The notes under the pieces were generated by a model. It was not told the DNA's origin, made no database searches, and saw only the letters and a program-made list of their open reading frames with translations. The position numbers and the translations under genes were made by a program. A DNA stretch of 64,000 bases from Bacteroidales bacterium (GTDB lineage Bacteria > Bacteroidota > Bacteroidia > Bacteroidales > WCHB1-69). The stretch's first letter is position 1. Every line of letters starts with the position of its first letter. The stretch is from NCBI GenBank assembly GCA_017535665.1, contig JAFXTS010000030.1, forward strand, positions 80,129-144,128, written 5' to 3'. Shown here piece after piece: positions 36,440 to 45,891 of this stretch.

Positions 36440-37690
36440 TCAGACAGTTGGTTGGGCAGGAACATCGGAGGTGCGTTGGAAGGCGCGAAGGTGGAAGTAG
36501 GGGAGGATAGCGTAGAAGTGGTCGAAGATGTCGGCCTGCAGATCTTCGTAGGCCCGCCACTCGGTGGCACGAACGAAGCAATACAGCTCCATCGGCAACC
36601 CGTTCTCGTCGGGATCGCGGTGGCGCACCATCAGCAGGGCGGTCTCATCCACCATGGGGTGCTGCTGCAAGTAGGCCACCATGTATGCCCTCAACACACC
36701 GAGGTTGGTTTGGAACTCGGCGTTGGGGATGTCGGGGTTGCTGAGGTTGCGCTCGCTGTTGATTTGGTTGATGCGCTCCTGCGTTTGGTCAATATAGTCG
36801 CGCACGAGGTCAATTTTGCGGAACTCATCCAACATTTCGGGCGTGCAGGCCTGTATGGAGTTTACGTCGAGGTGGATAGAGCGGGTGATGCGTCGGATTT
36901 TGCGCTCGCTCATGCCGCGCCAGTTCTGTATGTCGCTGCCCACCATGGTCTTGATAGGCACGGTGACAATCGAGTTGTCGAAGTTGCGCACCTTCACTGC
37001 GATAAGGTTCACTTCCTCCACGATACCGTTGGCTTGTCCGTTGGGGTCGGTGATCCAGTCGCCGATGCGCACCATGTCGTTGGAGGAGAGTTGTATGCTG
37101 TTGACGAACCCCGTGATGGTGTCTTGAAACACGAGGAGCAACACGGCAGAGAAGGCGCCGATACCGGCGATGAGTCCTGCCGGCGACTTGTTGACGAGGA
37201 TGCAAGCGATAAGGATGACGGCCAGCACCCACAACACAATCTTAACGACTTGCTGGTAGCTTTTGATGGGCTTGCGATGGTGTTTTTCTGCTGCTACACT
37301 CTCCAGCACGTCGAGGAAGGAACAGATGCATCGCACCAGCATGACTAATATATAAATATTGATAACCCCTCTGAAGAAGCCGCTGCTCATGCTCTCCGGC
37401 TCGAAGATTTCGCCCGAGAGGCGGAACACGAAAAAGGCGGGAAGCAGCATGGAGATGCGGGCGAAGAATTTCTGCTCCAGCATGGCCTGCAGCCAGATGT
37501 TGGGCTTCCGTTTCAGGCGGAGTTTGGCGGAACCGACAAAAAGGAGGCGTAGCAGCTGATATACCACCAATCCGAGGAAAAGGGTGGCGGCGATAATAAT
37601 CAGCAGGGTACAGAGTTTGCCCAAGTTTTCCGGGAAATGGAGTTTTTGGGTGAAGAACTCGATGAAGAAAATGCGGATAAACTTGAACAT
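36440..37690 (-). CDS. MscS-family mechanosensitive ion channel
   Basis: A 416-residue small-conductance mechanosensitive channel of the YbdG-like type. About four to five TM helices (from residues 25-190), then the pore helix and beta domain: GIGAFSAVLLLVFQDTITGFVNSIQL, DMVRIGDWI, GIVEEVNLIAVKVRNFDNSIVTVPI and the WRGMSERKIRRI segment. The C-terminal cytoplasmic domain is longer than in MscS itself, as in YbdG. It is 21 bases downstream of lysS on the same strand, so probably cotranscribed. Confidence 0.93.
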   Translation of the reverse strand: MFKFIRIFFIEFFTQKLHFPENLGKLCTLLIIIAATLFLGLVVYQLLRLLFVGSAKLRLKRKPNIWLQAMLEQKFFARISMLLPAFFVFRLSGEIFEPESMSSGFFRGVINIYILVMLVRCICSFLDVLESVAAEKHHRKPIKSYQQVVKIVLWVLAVILIACILVNKSPAGLIAGIGAFSAVLLLVFQDTITGFVNSIQLSSNDMVRIGDWITDPNGQANGIVEEVNLIAVKVRNFDNSIVTVPIKTMVGSDIQNWRGMSERKIRRITRSIHLDVNSIQACTPEMLDEFRKIDLVRDYIDQTQERINQINSERNLSNPDIPNAEFQTNLGVLRAYMVAYLQQHPMVDETALLMVRHRDPDENGLPMELYCFVRATEWRAYEDLQADIFDHFYAILPYFHLRAFQRTSDVPAQPTV

Positions 37691-37711
37691 GGCCTTTGTG
37701 AAGGGTTACGG

Positions 37712-39235
37712 CTATTCCTCTTTTTTCTCTTCTCTCCTTTCGGGTTTCATCTGGGGGAAGAGCAACACATCCTGGATGGAAGGCGAGTTGGTCATGATCA
37801 TGGCGAGGCGGTCGATGCCGATGCCGAGACCCGCGGTGGGGGGCATGCCGAACTCAAGGGCGCGGAGGAAGTCCTCGTCGAGCACCATGGATTCGGTGTC
37901 ACCGCGTTTGCCGAGTTCGAGCTGGGCTTCGAAACGCTTGCGCTGGTCGATAGGGTCGTTGAGTTCGGAGTAGGCGTTGCAGAGCTCCTTGCCGTTGCAC
38001 ATCGCCTCGAAGCGCTCGGTCATGCCGGGCTTGGTGCGGTGCATCTTGGTAAGCGGCGACATCTCAACGGGATAGTCGTATATGAAGGTGGGCTGGATGA
38101 GCTTCGACTCGGCGGTCTCGCCGAAAATCTCATCGATGAGTTTGCCCTTGCCCATGGTGCTATCTACGGCCACACCCACGCTCTTGGCGAAGGCGGCCAG
38201 CTCCTCTTCGTTCATGTTGGAGACATCGGTGCCGGTGAAATGCTCGATGGCTTCGAACATGGTGTAGCGTTTCCACGGACGCTTGAAGTCGATGATGTTC
38301 TCGCCCACCTGCACCTTTGTTGTGCCGTGCAGCGCGATGGCCACGGCTTCCACCATCTCTTCCACCAAATTCATCATCCATTCATAATCTTTATACGCCA
38401 CGTAGAGTTCCATCTGGGTGAATTCAGGGTTGTGGAAACGGTCCATGCCCTCGTTGCGGAAGTCTTTCGAGAACTCGTACACGCCGTCGAAGCCGCCTAC
38501 GATGAGTTTTTTCAGATAAAGCTCATCCGCGATACGGAGGTAGAGGGTCATGTCGAGGGTATTGTGATGGGTTTTGAAGGGACGTGCCGCCGCGCCGCCG
38601 TAGAGGGGTTGCAGGATGGGAGTTTCCACTTCGAGATAACCCTTGTCATTCAAGAAATTACGCATGGTGTTCACCAGCTTGGTGCGCTTGATGAAGGTCT
38701 CCTTCACCTGCGGGTTGACGATGAGGTCGAGGTAGCGCTGGCGGTAGCGTTGTTCGGGATCGGAGAAGGCGTCGTAGGTGGTGCCGTCTTTTTCTTTCAC
38801 GATGGGAAGGGGACGGATGGATTTGCAGAGCAGGGTGTACTCCTTAACATGGATGCTGATGGCACCGGTCTGCGTGGTGAACACGAAGCCCTTCACGCCG
38901 ATGATGTCGCCGATGTCGAGTTTCTTGAAGATGGAGTTGTACATCGTTTTGTCTTCGCCGGGGCAAATCTCGTCGCGTTTGACGTAGATCTGGATTCTGC
39001 CGACGGCATCCTGGAGTTCGTAGAAGGAGACGGCGCCCATGATGCGCTGGCTCATAATACGACCGGCGAGGCTCACATTCTGGAAAAGGGAGTTGTCGGT
39101 CGGATATTTTTCAAGGATTTCTTTCGAATTGGCATTCACCTCGAAGAGAGGAGCGGGGTATGCGTTGATGCCTAATTGTGTGAAATCGTCTAATTTCTTT
39201 CTTCTAATGACTTCTTGCTCTGATAATTCTGCCAT
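37712..39235 (-). CDS. lysS: Lysyl-tRNA synthetase, class II
   Basis: Charges tRNA-Lys. The 507-residue product has the N-terminal OB fold (about 55-165, with [14 protein letters not shown]) and a class II core: motif 1 around [22 protein letters not shown], motif 2 [20 protein letters not shown] and motif 3 [13 protein letters not shown]. Length is normal, with a short charged tail (ERREEKKEE). It has its own -7 box and precedes the MscS gene. Confidence 0.98.
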   Translation of the reverse strand: MAELSEQEVIRRKKLDDFTQLGINAYPAPLFEVNANSKEILEKYPTDNSLFQNVSLAGRIMSQRIMGAVSFYELQDAVGRIQIYVKRDEICPGEDKTMYNSIFKKLDIGDIIGVKGFVFTTQTGAISIHVKEYTLLCKSIRPLPIVKEKDGTTYDAFSDPEQRYRQRYLDLIVNPQVKETFIKRTKLVNTMRNFLNDKGYLEVETPILQPLYGGAAARPFKTHHNTLDMTLYLRIADELYLKKLIVGGFDGVYEFSKDFRNEGMDRFHNPEFTQMELYVAYKDYEWMMNLVEEMVEAVAIALHGTTKVQVGENIIDFKRPWKRYTMFEAIEHFTGTDVSNMNEEELAAFAKSVGVAVDSTMGKGKLIDEIFGETAESKLIQPTFIYDYPVEMSPLTKMHRTKPGMTERFEAMCNGKELCNAYSELNDPIDQRKRFEAQLELGKRGDTESMVLDEDFLRALEFGMPPTAGLGIGIDRLAMIMTNSPSIQDVLLFPQMKPERREEKKEE

Positions 39236-39261
39236 GATGGATAGGTCTTAAAATTCGGCTG

Positions 39262-39269
39262 CAAAGATA
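39262..39269 (-). promoter_or_regulatory. -7 promoter box for lysS
   Basis: CAAAGATA on the plus strand (TATCTTTG on minus), 26 bases upstream of the lysS start; CAAG at 39291 may be a poor -33 element. Confidence 0.55.
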
Positions 39270-39310
39270 CGAATTTTTTTGGAGAAAGAGCAAGGAAAGA
39301 TGACGGAGCG

Positions 39311-40483
39311 TTAACCAGCGACGGCAGTGAGTGCGTAGGCGAGTGCGACACCGATGTAGGTGCCGATGGCGTAGCCGATGAGTCCGATGACGATACCGCT
39401 GATGAGCACTTTTTTGTTGCCCATGGCGCCGACGACGGGTGGCACAAACGGCGGGGAGCAGAGCAGGGCTACCAGGGCGACGCAGAAGAGGTCGCCGCTG
39501 ACCTTGAAGATGCGGCAGAAGAGCAGGTGCAGCAGGGTGGCCACTACCACGATGAACAGCAGGAAGCCGCCGATGGCCAGCGCTCCGCTGTTGAGGGTTT
39601 GGATGTCGAACTGGGAGGCCACCACAACGCTGAAAACGAGGATAAAGAACATGCCTAACTCGAAGGTTTTGGGAATCTCGCGGATTTTTTTGGAGAAGGA
39701 GGCGATGATGGAGAGTGTGGTGATGGTGAGGATGATGACCAGCTCGTTGAGGCCGCCGGTGATGAGCAGCGAGAGGCCTGCGCCGATGGCGAGGAAGCCG
39801 ATGGAGATGGCGAGGCCGATGAGCGAGCGCAGGAAGATGCGTCCTTTCAGCAGGGCGCCGTACTGTTCGATGCCGTGGTCGAGGTCGCTGCTGGCATCGG
39901 TCTGCTCGGAGGTGCTTTCGTCGCTGTAAGGCAGGAGTTTGCGGAACAGCTTGTACCCGCCGCCTACAATGAACATGATGACGGGGAAGGTGACGACCAT
40001 CTCGAAGGCCAGCACGGTGGCGATGGTGGTAGAGTCCACGTTCAGCGCCGCACCGAGGGCGTTGAAGTTCATGGTGCCGCCGGTGTAGATGCCCGTCATC
40101 ATGGCCGACACGTTGGCGATGTCACTGATGCCAGCATGCCGGAAGATGAAGAACCCGCTGACAATGGCTGTCAGCACGGCGATGATTCCGCCGGCCAGTG
40201 CGGCGGCGGTCTTCGGCAACGATTTGGTCCACAGCTTGAAGTTGCAGTTGAAGAGCATCAGCGGAATGGCGATGGGCACGGTGATGTTCATGATCATCTT
40301 CTGGATGCTGAGTCCTGTGCTACCCTCCTCAAAGTGGGTGAGGCCGAAGAGGGCGGGGATAATGCCCACCGCGTAGGCAAGGATGACGGTACCCGCCGCC
40401 TTCGCCCACTTGTAGCGGCTGAACAGCATGATGATAATGATGGGGAAGATGAAATATCCGGCGGTGATAAGCGCGACTTTCAT
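39311..40483 (-). CDS. DUF819 family membrane protein
   Basis: A 390-residue polytopic protein of the DUF819 family (YjcL-like), with about ten TM helices. The conserved GIYTGGTMNFNALGAAL lies after helix 4, and a second Pro-rich loop, ALLCSPPFVPPVVGAMGNK, near the end; the two are symmetric re-entrant-type motifs, consistent with a transporter. A soluble charged loop sits at about 187-207. Substrate unknown. It starts 19 bases after the Omp85-like gene. Confidence 0.88.
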   Translation of the reverse strand: MKVALITAGYFIFPIIIIMLFSRYKWAKAAGTVILAYAVGIIPALFGLTHFEEGSTGLSIQKMIMNITVPIAIPLMLFNCNFKLWTKSLPKTAAALAGGIIAVLTAIVSGFFIFRHAGISDIANVSAMMTGIYTGGTMNFNALGAALNVDSTTIATVLAFEMVVTFPVIMFIVGGGYKLFRKLLPYSDESTSEQTDASSDLDHGIEQYGALLKGRIFLRSLIGLAISIGFLAIGAGLSLLITGGLNELVIILTITTLSIIASFSKKIREIPKTFELGMFFILVFSVVVASQFDIQTLNSGALAIGGFLLFIVVVATLLHLLFCRIFKVSGDLFCVALVALLCSPPFVPPVVGAMGNKKVLISGIVIGLIGYAIGTYIGVALAYALTAVAG

Positions 40484-40502
40484 GATGCGAGGCTTTTGTT
40501 AT

Positions 40503-41969
40503 TTAGAACATATAACCGATTTTCACGTAAAGATTGGCCATGCTGGCATTGTCCTGCTTGTTGAACGGCACCGCCCAGTCAACGGAAAGCACAAAGTTGT
40601 CGTTCATGGCAATCTTCAGACCAAGACCAGCGGAGAGGTGCGGCCGGTAGATGGCTTTCTTGTCGAAGTTGAAGTAGTCGGAAAGCTCGTTGAGGTCGAA
40701 GTCGGGATCGTTCTCGGCAATGTTTTTCCGCAGCTCGTTCTCGTCGATGTCGTAAGGTTGCAGCACCATGCCGGCGTCGAGGAAGGGGGTGAGGCCGATG
40801 TAGAAGTTTTCTTTTTTGACATGGAACTTGCAAACTTTGAAGCGGAACTCGAGGTTGGCGAAGGCGAAGCCGTTGCTGAGTACGCGGTTTCGCAACAGTC
40901 CGCGCAGGGTGTTGCAGCCGCCAAGTCCTTCATACAAAACACGTTGTATATAAAGTGTGTTCCAATAGTTGTTCATATAGAACGGGCTCTTGCCTGCTAC
41001 GGTCAGCTGGGTGGCGATACGATAGGCGAAGGCGACATAGTCTTGATAGATCGGCACATAGTGGCGGAAGGTGAAGTTGAAGCGGAGGTTGTTGAACTCG
41101 CGCTGGTCGCCGAACTTCTGGGTGTTGAAGCCAGCCGAGTAGGTGAGGAAGGCGTCGGCGTAGATGCCGTGTGTGGGGTTGGTCTGTCGGTCGCGGGTGT
41201 CGTAGGTGATACCGCCGCGCAGGTAGGGGTGCATGCCACCGTTCTTCTCGTTGGCGCCCACCATGCCCCACTGCACAAACTTGTCGTACAGGCCAGGGAC
41301 GTCGGGCAGTTGCTTAGCAGGCTTCTTCCCTTTGTTGAGCATGTCGATGTCCACCGAGTTGAGGAGGTAGCCGAGGAATCCCACGCCACCGTTCCAGTAC
41401 CAGTTGCCGCCGATGGGACCTTGGATGTCGGCGGCGACACGGAAGAGGTCGCGTTTCATCTTGTAGAAAGCGCGGCTCTTATAGCCCTCTTCTGCGGTAA
41501 AATGTTTGGAATCACGCCATTCGTTGTGGTAGAGGGTGGTAAAACCGTTGTAGCCGTAAAAGTCGCACATGGCATCGGGCATATAGACGAGGTCAACGGT
41601 GAGACGATGGTTGGGGATGGCGTATTTGGAGTCGTACGACAGGCGGAAAAGTCCGTAGTTACGGGTGGTGTAGGCGGCCTCCACATAGAGAGAGTGCAGG
41701 TATTCGGGATAGGTGCTTCCATCGCCAAAGTAGTAGATGTTGGAAAGAACACCGTATTGGAAACCGAGGTCGGCATCGTAGGCCACGCTCGGCAGGATGC
41801 CGAAGGTCCATCCCGTACGTTTCCGGTCAGGGTCTTTTTCCTTTTTGGGTTTTCCTTTTGCCCAATCCTGCTGTTGCGACATCGTTTTTAAACTATCGGT
41901 TTCTGAAGCGTAAATTCCAGAAAAACAGATAGATAATAAAAATATCAAAAGGTAGCGTACCAATTTCAT
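40503..41969 (-). CDS. Omp85/BamA-like outer-membrane barrel protein
   Basis: A 488-residue protein. The start at 41969 gives a signal peptide (MKLVRYLLIFLLSICFSGIYA); the frame extends upstream but that part overlaps the promoter and the divergent nrnA gene. The body is a single 16-strand-type barrel rich in alternating aromatic strands, ending in a Phe (VKIGYMF) as outer-membrane proteins do. The segment RGLLRNRVLSNGFAFANLEFRF is the Omp85 'RG...' lid-loop region. There are no POTRA repeats, as in the short patatin/surface-antigen-type members of the family. Role unknown. Confidence 0.85.
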   Translation of the reverse strand: MKLVRYLLIFLLSICFSGIYASETDSLKTMSQQQDWAKGKPKKEKDPDRKRTGWTFGILPSVAYDADLGFQYGVLSNIYYFGDGSTYPEYLHSLYVEAAYTTRNYGLFRLSYDSKYAIPNHRLTVDLVYMPDAMCDFYGYNGFTTLYHNEWRDSKHFTAEEGYKSRAFYKMKRDLFRVAADIQGPIGGNWYWNGGVGFLGYLLNSVDIDMLNKGKKPAKQLPDVPGLYDKFVQWGMVGANEKNGGMHPYLRGGITYDTRDRQTNPTHGIYADAFLTYSAGFNTQKFGDQREFNNLRFNFTFRHYVPIYQDYVAFAYRIATQLTVAGKSPFYMNNYWNTLYIQRVLYEGLGGCNTLRGLLRNRVLSNGFAFANLEFRFKVCKFHVKKENFYIGLTPFLDAGMVLQPYDIDENELRKNIAENDPDFDLNELSDYFNFDKKAIYRPHLSAGLGLKIAMNDNFVLSVDWAVPFNKQDNASMANLYVKIGYMF

Positions 41970-41990
41970 TTTAAGTTTTTTTAAGATTTG

Positions 41991-41998
41991 CAAAAATA
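41991..41998 (-). promoter_or_regulatory. -7 promoter box for Omp85-like operon
   Basis: CAAAAATA on the plus strand (TATTTTTG on minus), 21 bases upstream of the 41969 start. CAAT at 42018 leaves a 19-base spacer and may be the -33 element. It supports the shorter start. Confidence 0.6.
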
Positions 41999-42058
41999 AT
42001 ATAAATTTGGTAACAGCCAATTTTTTGATGAAAAATTCGTTAACCCATGAAAAAGTCG

Positions 42059-42066
42059 TATTTTTG
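42059..42066 (+). promoter_or_regulatory. -7 promoter box for nrnA-gld operon
   Basis: TATTTTTG followed by CA, 20 bases before the nrnA start; divergent from the box at 41991. Confidence 0.55.
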
Positions 42067-42086
42067 CACTTTCTTAATGTCCGATC

Positions 42087-43127
42087 ATGAGTCTGTTCAC
42101 ATCTGCAAAAATTGGGAAGGTGGCTGAGAAGCTGAAAACTACCCGTAAGATTACGATCATCTCGCATTTTAATCCCGATGGCGATGCCGTGGGATCTTCT
42201 TTAGCCCTTTACCAATACTTTATTCGTGAGGGCTTTGAAGTGAAGGTGGTGTTGCCGAATCCGGTTTCCGCATTCCTCTGCTGGATGCCGGGGATGGAGA
42301 AGGTGATTATTGCCGAGCGGGCCATGAAGACCGCTGAGCGGGCGTTGGCTGATGCCGACATGCTGTTTGTGGTGGATATGAACGCTTCGCACCGCAGCGG
42401 CAATGCTCTCGAACCCTCCATCGTGGGTAGCAAAGCCTTCAAGGTGCTGATAGACCATCATTTATCTCCAGTTATCGACTGCGATGTGATGTTTTCTACC
42501 ACCAAAACTACCTCAACTTGCGAGTTGGTGTATCAGTTTCTATCCAAAATCGCTGATTCCAAAGAACAAATCACCAAGGATGTTGCCGCCTGCATCTACG
42601 TGGGCATGATTACCGATACGGGCTCGCTCAGTTACATGTGCAACAATTCCAAAACTTACAACATCATTGCAGAGTTGATGAAGAAAGGGATTAACGGTGA
42701 GGCCATTCACCGTCAGGTGTACGACAATTATAACGAGAGCCGCCTCAAGTTGCTTGGCCTCTGCCTGTCGCAAAGATTGAAGGTGATGCGGCCGATTTCT
42801 ACGACCTATATGTATCTGACTATGAAAGATTTGAAGGAGAATGGATATGTGGTGGGCGATACGGAAGGTTTTGTCAATTATGGACTTTCTCTGAAAGGAA
42901 TTCAGTTCACGGCTTTCTTCACCGAACGCGAAGACCGCATCCGTGTCTCGTTCCGCTCGAAAGGTAATTTCGATGTTAATCAGTTTGCCCGCAAGCATTT
43001 CAACGGCGGTGGTCATAAGAATGCCTCCGCTGCTTTCTGGTATGATTCGTTGGAAAATACCCTGAAATATTTTGAGAAGGTGATGAAAGAATATCGGGAA
43101 ATATTGAGCCCTGAAAATTATGAATAA
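42087..43127 (+). CDS. nrnA: NrnA-type DHH phosphoesterase (nanoRNase/pAp phosphatase)
   Basis: Bifunctional enzyme that degrades very short RNAs and removes the 3'-phosphate of pAp. The 346-residue product has the DHH-family motifs: SHFNPDGDAVGSS (metal ligands), VVDMNASHR, LIDHHLSP (the DHH motif) and the DHHA1 motif FNGGGHKNASA. Length is normal. The FKBP lipoprotein gene starts within its last 8 bases (ATGAATAA overlap), so translation is probably coupled. Confidence 0.95.
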   Translation: MSLFTSAKIGKVAEKLKTTRKITIISHFNPDGDAVGSSLALYQYFIREGFEVKVVLPNPVSAFLCWMPGMEKVIIAERAMKTAERALADADMLFVVDMNASHRSGNALEPSIVGSKAFKVLIDHHLSPVIDCDVMFSTTKTTSTCELVYQFLSKIADSKEQITKDVAACIYVGMITDTGSLSYMCNNSKTYNIIAELMKKGINGEAIHRQVYDNYNESRLKLLGLCLSQRLKVMRPISTTYMYLTMKDLKENGYVVGDTEGFVNYGLSLKGIQFTAFFTEREDRIRVSFRSKGNFDVNQFARKHFNGGGHKNASAAFWYDSLENTLKYFEKVMKEYREILSPENYE

Positions 43128-43674
43128 ATTACTGGTATTCATTTTATTAGCATTTCTTTTTGTTTTTTGTGGATGTCAGGAAAAGAAAGATTCTGGCTCT
43201 ACGGATGAAAAGTATGCTGAATTTGAGTCCAAGTCGCATCAGAAGAATGGTGAGGAGGCCGCGATGGATTGGAACAGTGTGAATGCTGCCCGCGAGGATG
43301 AGGATATCGACTTTTTCTTGCAACGATATGGCTGGAAGGCCGAACGGCGTGGCAACGGACTGCGTGTGGAGGTGCTGGAGGAGGGGAGTGGTCCTTTTGT
43401 GAAGTCGGAAGATATTGTCACACTGGAATATACCACTTGCTTGTTGACGGGCGACACGGTTTATACTTCGAAGGTTAAAGGCCCCAAGGAGTTCAAGGTG
43501 GACAAGTCTGACGAGGTGGTGGGATTGAACGAGGCGGTGAAGTCGTTGCGCAAAGGAGGGAAGGCGCATGTGGTGATTCCTTCGTTTTTGGGGTATGGAT
43601 TGGCGGGTGATGGAGAGCGTATCAGGGGGAAGGTGAGTTTGGCTATGACGATTGAAGTTACTGATATTCAATAA
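43120..43674 (+). CDS. FKBP-type peptidyl-prolyl isomerase lipoprotein (GldI-like)
   Basis: A 184-residue lipoprotein: signal and lipobox FVFCGC (Cys19), an N-terminal charged region, then an FKBP domain (about 75-184) with EDIVTLEYTTCLLTGDTVYTS, VVGLNEAVKSLRKGGKAHVVIP and SFLGYGLAGDGERI. It should act in the periplasm on proline bonds. Its place before gldD and gldB suggests a GldI-type role in T9SS or gliding protein folding; GldI in Flavobacterium is also an FKBP lipoprotein. That assignment is inference. Confidence 0.85.
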   Translation: MNKLLVFILLAFLFVFCGCQEKKDSGSTDEKYAEFESKSHQKNGEEAAMDWNSVNAAREDEDIDFFLQRYGWKAERRGNGLRVEVLEEGSGPFVKSEDIVTLEYTTCLLTGDTVYTSKVKGPKEFKVDKSDEVVGLNEAVKSLRKGGKAHVVIPSFLGYGLAGDGERIRGKVSLAMTIEVTDIQ

Positions 43675-43675
43675 T

Positions 43676-44278
43676 ATGATGAGAAATTATTTGCTATGGT
43701 CGCTATTGGTGCTGTTGTTGGCCGGCTGTCACTCCGATAAGGAGGCTGAGCAGCCCAAGCCAGTGGGATATTTCCGATTGGAGTTGCCGTCGCAGGAATA
43801 CCAGAAGTTTGATACTGCCGTGCTGCCCTTTACTTTCGACTATTCCAGGAGTGCATACTATGAGGTACCGAAATCTTCCGACACGGCCACGTGGGTGTTG
43901 ATTCATTACCCGAAGCAGAATGCTTCGATCGAGATGTTGTATAAGTGGGCGAAAGACAGTGCGGATTTGACGCGCTTGATGTTGGCCGACCGCGATTTTG
44001 TGGAGTTTCATTATCAGAAGGCCTCTGGGGTGACCACCCGCGACTTTCGCGAGCTGGGGGCGAAGGAGCACGTGAACGGGCTCTTTTATGATATATATGG
44101 TAAGGAGGTGGCCTGTCCGTTTCATTATTGGATGACCGACGAGCAGCATAATTTCATGCGCGCCACTCTCTATTTCCATTTTACGCCCAACAACGATTCG
44201 GTGCAGCCGGTCATCAATTCTATCCGCGAGGATGCCCTGCGGATGATTCAAACTTTTGAATGGAAAAAAAATGAATAA
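43676..44278 (+). CDS. gldD: Gliding motility/T9SS lipoprotein GldD
   Basis: GldD is a lipoprotein needed for gliding in Flavobacterium and kept in T9SS-bearing Bacteroidota. The 200-residue product starts at one of two adjacent ATGs (43676, 43679), has the lipobox LLLAGCHSD (Cys18) and the family's opening PKPVGYFRLELPSQEYQKFD. Later conserved parts are AYYEVPKS, WVLIHYPKQNASIEMLYK and a C-terminal FMRATLYFHFTPNNDS. Overlaps the next gene by 8 bases. Confidence 0.9.
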   Translation: MMRNYLLWSLLVLLLAGCHSDKEAEQPKPVGYFRLELPSQEYQKFDTAVLPFTFDYSRSAYYEVPKSSDTATWVLIHYPKQNASIEMLYKWAKDSADLTRLMLADRDFVEFHYQKASGVTTRDFRELGAKEHVNGLFYDIYGKEVACPFHYWMTDEQHNFMRATLYFHFTPNNDSVQPVINSIREDALRMIQTFEWKKNE

Positions 44279-45365
44279 GAAGAAAATTTTGATCATTGTC
44301 GGAAGTGTCATCGTGGTGGCACTGGCTGTTGTTTTGGTGTTCTGGTTGGTGAATCGAAACAAGAAGGAGAAGCACGAGGGGTTGAATCAGCGCAAGTATC
44401 AGGTGGAGGCGAAGGCGGTGCAAGATACCATCGAGGATCTCTATCAGAAGACTAATGTGAAGATTCTTCGATTTGATCAGGATGTTTACCACTTGGATAC
44501 CAATGCGTTGCAGGATGGTATTCGGAAGTTGGGAAAGAAATATCATGGCATTTTCATTGACTCTACGGCTTGGCATTATCCTCAGGCTGTTGCGCAGATG
44601 AAGGGTTTTCTCGCCGACCCCTATTTTGTGGAGTTATATAAATATGTCAATCGTCAATATGCGAATATTGGAGAGTTGGAGGATGAGTTGCGGCACGCAT
44701 TGGCCTATTACCAATATTATTTTCCAGATGCAAAATTGCCTGTTTTCTATAGTGTTGTGGGTGGTATAGATCCTGATTCTTATACTAAACTCGTTGAAGG
44801 ACAGGTAATTGGTGACAAGTTGGTCTTGATTCTGCATTTGGATTGGTACCTGGGGAAAGACAATAAATATTATGGGGCTTTGCCTCAATATATCCGTCGT
44901 CAGTGCGACAAAAAGTACCTTGCTATTGATTGTTTTCGCAACGTGATGGTGTGGGACCAGTTGCCGAACAAGGAGCCTATCACCTTGTTGGACAATATGT
45001 TGATGGCAGGTAAGGTGCTGTATTTCACCGAGATGTTATTTCCCAACCGTCCCTTGGAGGATGTGTTTGCCTATACAACGGAAGAGTTGCAGTGGGCTGA
45101 ACAGCATCACGGAGATGTGTGGAATTATCTGATTGAAAATGAGTTGGTATATTCCAAAGACGCTACTGTGGCGCAGCATCTGATTGATGTGGCTCCTGAA
45201 ACCAAGCCTTTCAAGGGGTCGCCTGGCAGGATGGGAGCGTTTGTTGGATGGAAGATTGTTGGCCATTTCATGGAAAATAATCCGAAAATTTCATTTCAGG
45301 AGATGATGAAAATGACGGATATGAATGAAATGTTAAAAAAATCGGGATATAAACCTCAGAAATAG
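44271..45365 (+). CDS. gldB: GldB-family protein
   Basis: A 364-residue GldB-family protein; GldB is essential for gliding and T9SS in Flavobacterium. ATG 44271 was chosen; the frame extends to a TTG at 44256 inside gldD. Typical segments are the LRFDQDVYHLD start, a YYFPDAKLPVFYSVVGG segment, LILHLDWYLGKDNKYY and the C-terminal GSPGRMGAFVGWKIVGHFMENNP. It has an N-terminal TM helix (about 5-27) but no lipobox Cys, whereas GldB of Flavobacterium is a lipoprotein. Overlaps gldD by ATGAATAA. Confidence 0.87.
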   Translation: MNKKKILIIVGSVIVVALAVVLVFWLVNRNKKEKHEGLNQRKYQVEAKAVQDTIEDLYQKTNVKILRFDQDVYHLDTNALQDGIRKLGKKYHGIFIDSTAWHYPQAVAQMKGFLADPYFVELYKYVNRQYANIGELEDELRHALAYYQYYFPDAKLPVFYSVVGGIDPDSYTKLVEGQVIGDKLVLILHLDWYLGKDNKYYGALPQYIRRQCDKKYLAIDCFRNVMVWDQLPNKEPITLLDNMLMAGKVLYFTEMLFPNRPLEDVFAYTTEELQWAEQHHGDVWNYLIENELVYSKDATVAQHLIDVAPETKPFKGSPGRMGAFVGWKIVGHFMENNPKISFQEMMKMTDMNEMLKKSGYKPQK

Positions 45366-45425
45366 AACAAGTTAAAAATTTTGTAAAAATTTGTTGATAA
45401 TATATCAAAATTAACAAAAATATAT

Positions 45426-45433
45426 TATCTTTG
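45426..45433 (+). promoter_or_regulatory. -7 promoter box for ssb
   Basis: TATCTTTG followed by CA in the 103-base gldB-ssb gap, 36 bases before the ssb start. The surrounding gap is strongly AT-rich. Confidence 0.55.
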
Positions 45434-45468
45434 CAGCATCAATTTATTACTAACTAAAACTAATTATT

Positions 45469-45891
45469 ATGTCTGGAGTTAACAAAGTTATTCTCATTGG
45501 AAATGTGGGCAAAGATCCCGAAGTTCGCGTTTTTGAAGGCGGTATGAAGAAAGTCAGTTTCACGCTGGCCACTTCTGAAAGCTATAAGGACAAGCAGGGC
45601 AACCGCAAGGAGTACACGGAGTGGCACAACATTGCGTGCTGGCGTTCGTTGGCCGATATTGCGGAAAAGTATTTCACCAAGGGCAAACTTCTGTATGTGG
45701 AGGGGAGGCTCCGTACCCGTAGTTGGGAGGAAAATGGTGTGAAAAAGTATTTTACTGAAATTATCGCCGATGCGGTCACCATGTTGGGTTCTCGCAGTGA
45801 TGGAAAATCCACGGAGCAGCGGGTGGAGAATGCTGAGCCGGTCAGTTTCTCCAATCCCGAACCGACTCCCGGCGACGATTTGCCGTTCTAA
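45469..45891 (+). CDS. ssb: Single-stranded DNA-binding protein
   Basis: A 140-residue SSB with an OB fold (1-110: NKVILIGNVGKDPEVR, FTLATSE, EYTEWHNIACW, GKLLYVEGRLRTRSWEENGVKKYFTEI) and a short Gly-poor tail ending PGDDLPF, the acidic tip that recruits partner proteins. Its linkage to gldD-type genes is also known from Flavobacterium. The last 4 bases overlap the convergent GT2 gene. Confidence 0.97.
   Translation: MSGVNKVILIGNVGKDPEVRVFEGGMKKVSFTLATSESYKDKQGNRKEYTEWHNIACWRSLADIAEKYFTKGKLLYVEGRLRTRSWEENGVKKYFTEIIADAVTMLGSRSDGKSTEQRVENAEPVSFSNPEPTPGDDLPF

Noticed and set aside
37637..39175. 512-codon open frame antisense to lysS
   Set aside because: lysS is complete with class II motifs; the opposite frame is biased toward His, Val, Gly and Glu, a codon-mirror effect.
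40428..41891. 487-codon open frame antisense to the Omp85-like gene
   Set aside because: The barrel gene has a signal peptide, a promoter and a terminal Phe. The antisense frame has no domain and spans the junction with the DUF819 gene.
43652..43675. Longer gldD start and longer starts for FtsX, Nif3, zinc-ribbon, UmuD and Omp85-like genes
   Set aside because: The extensions lie in the upstream gene or promoter and would bury a lipobox, signal peptide or known family start.
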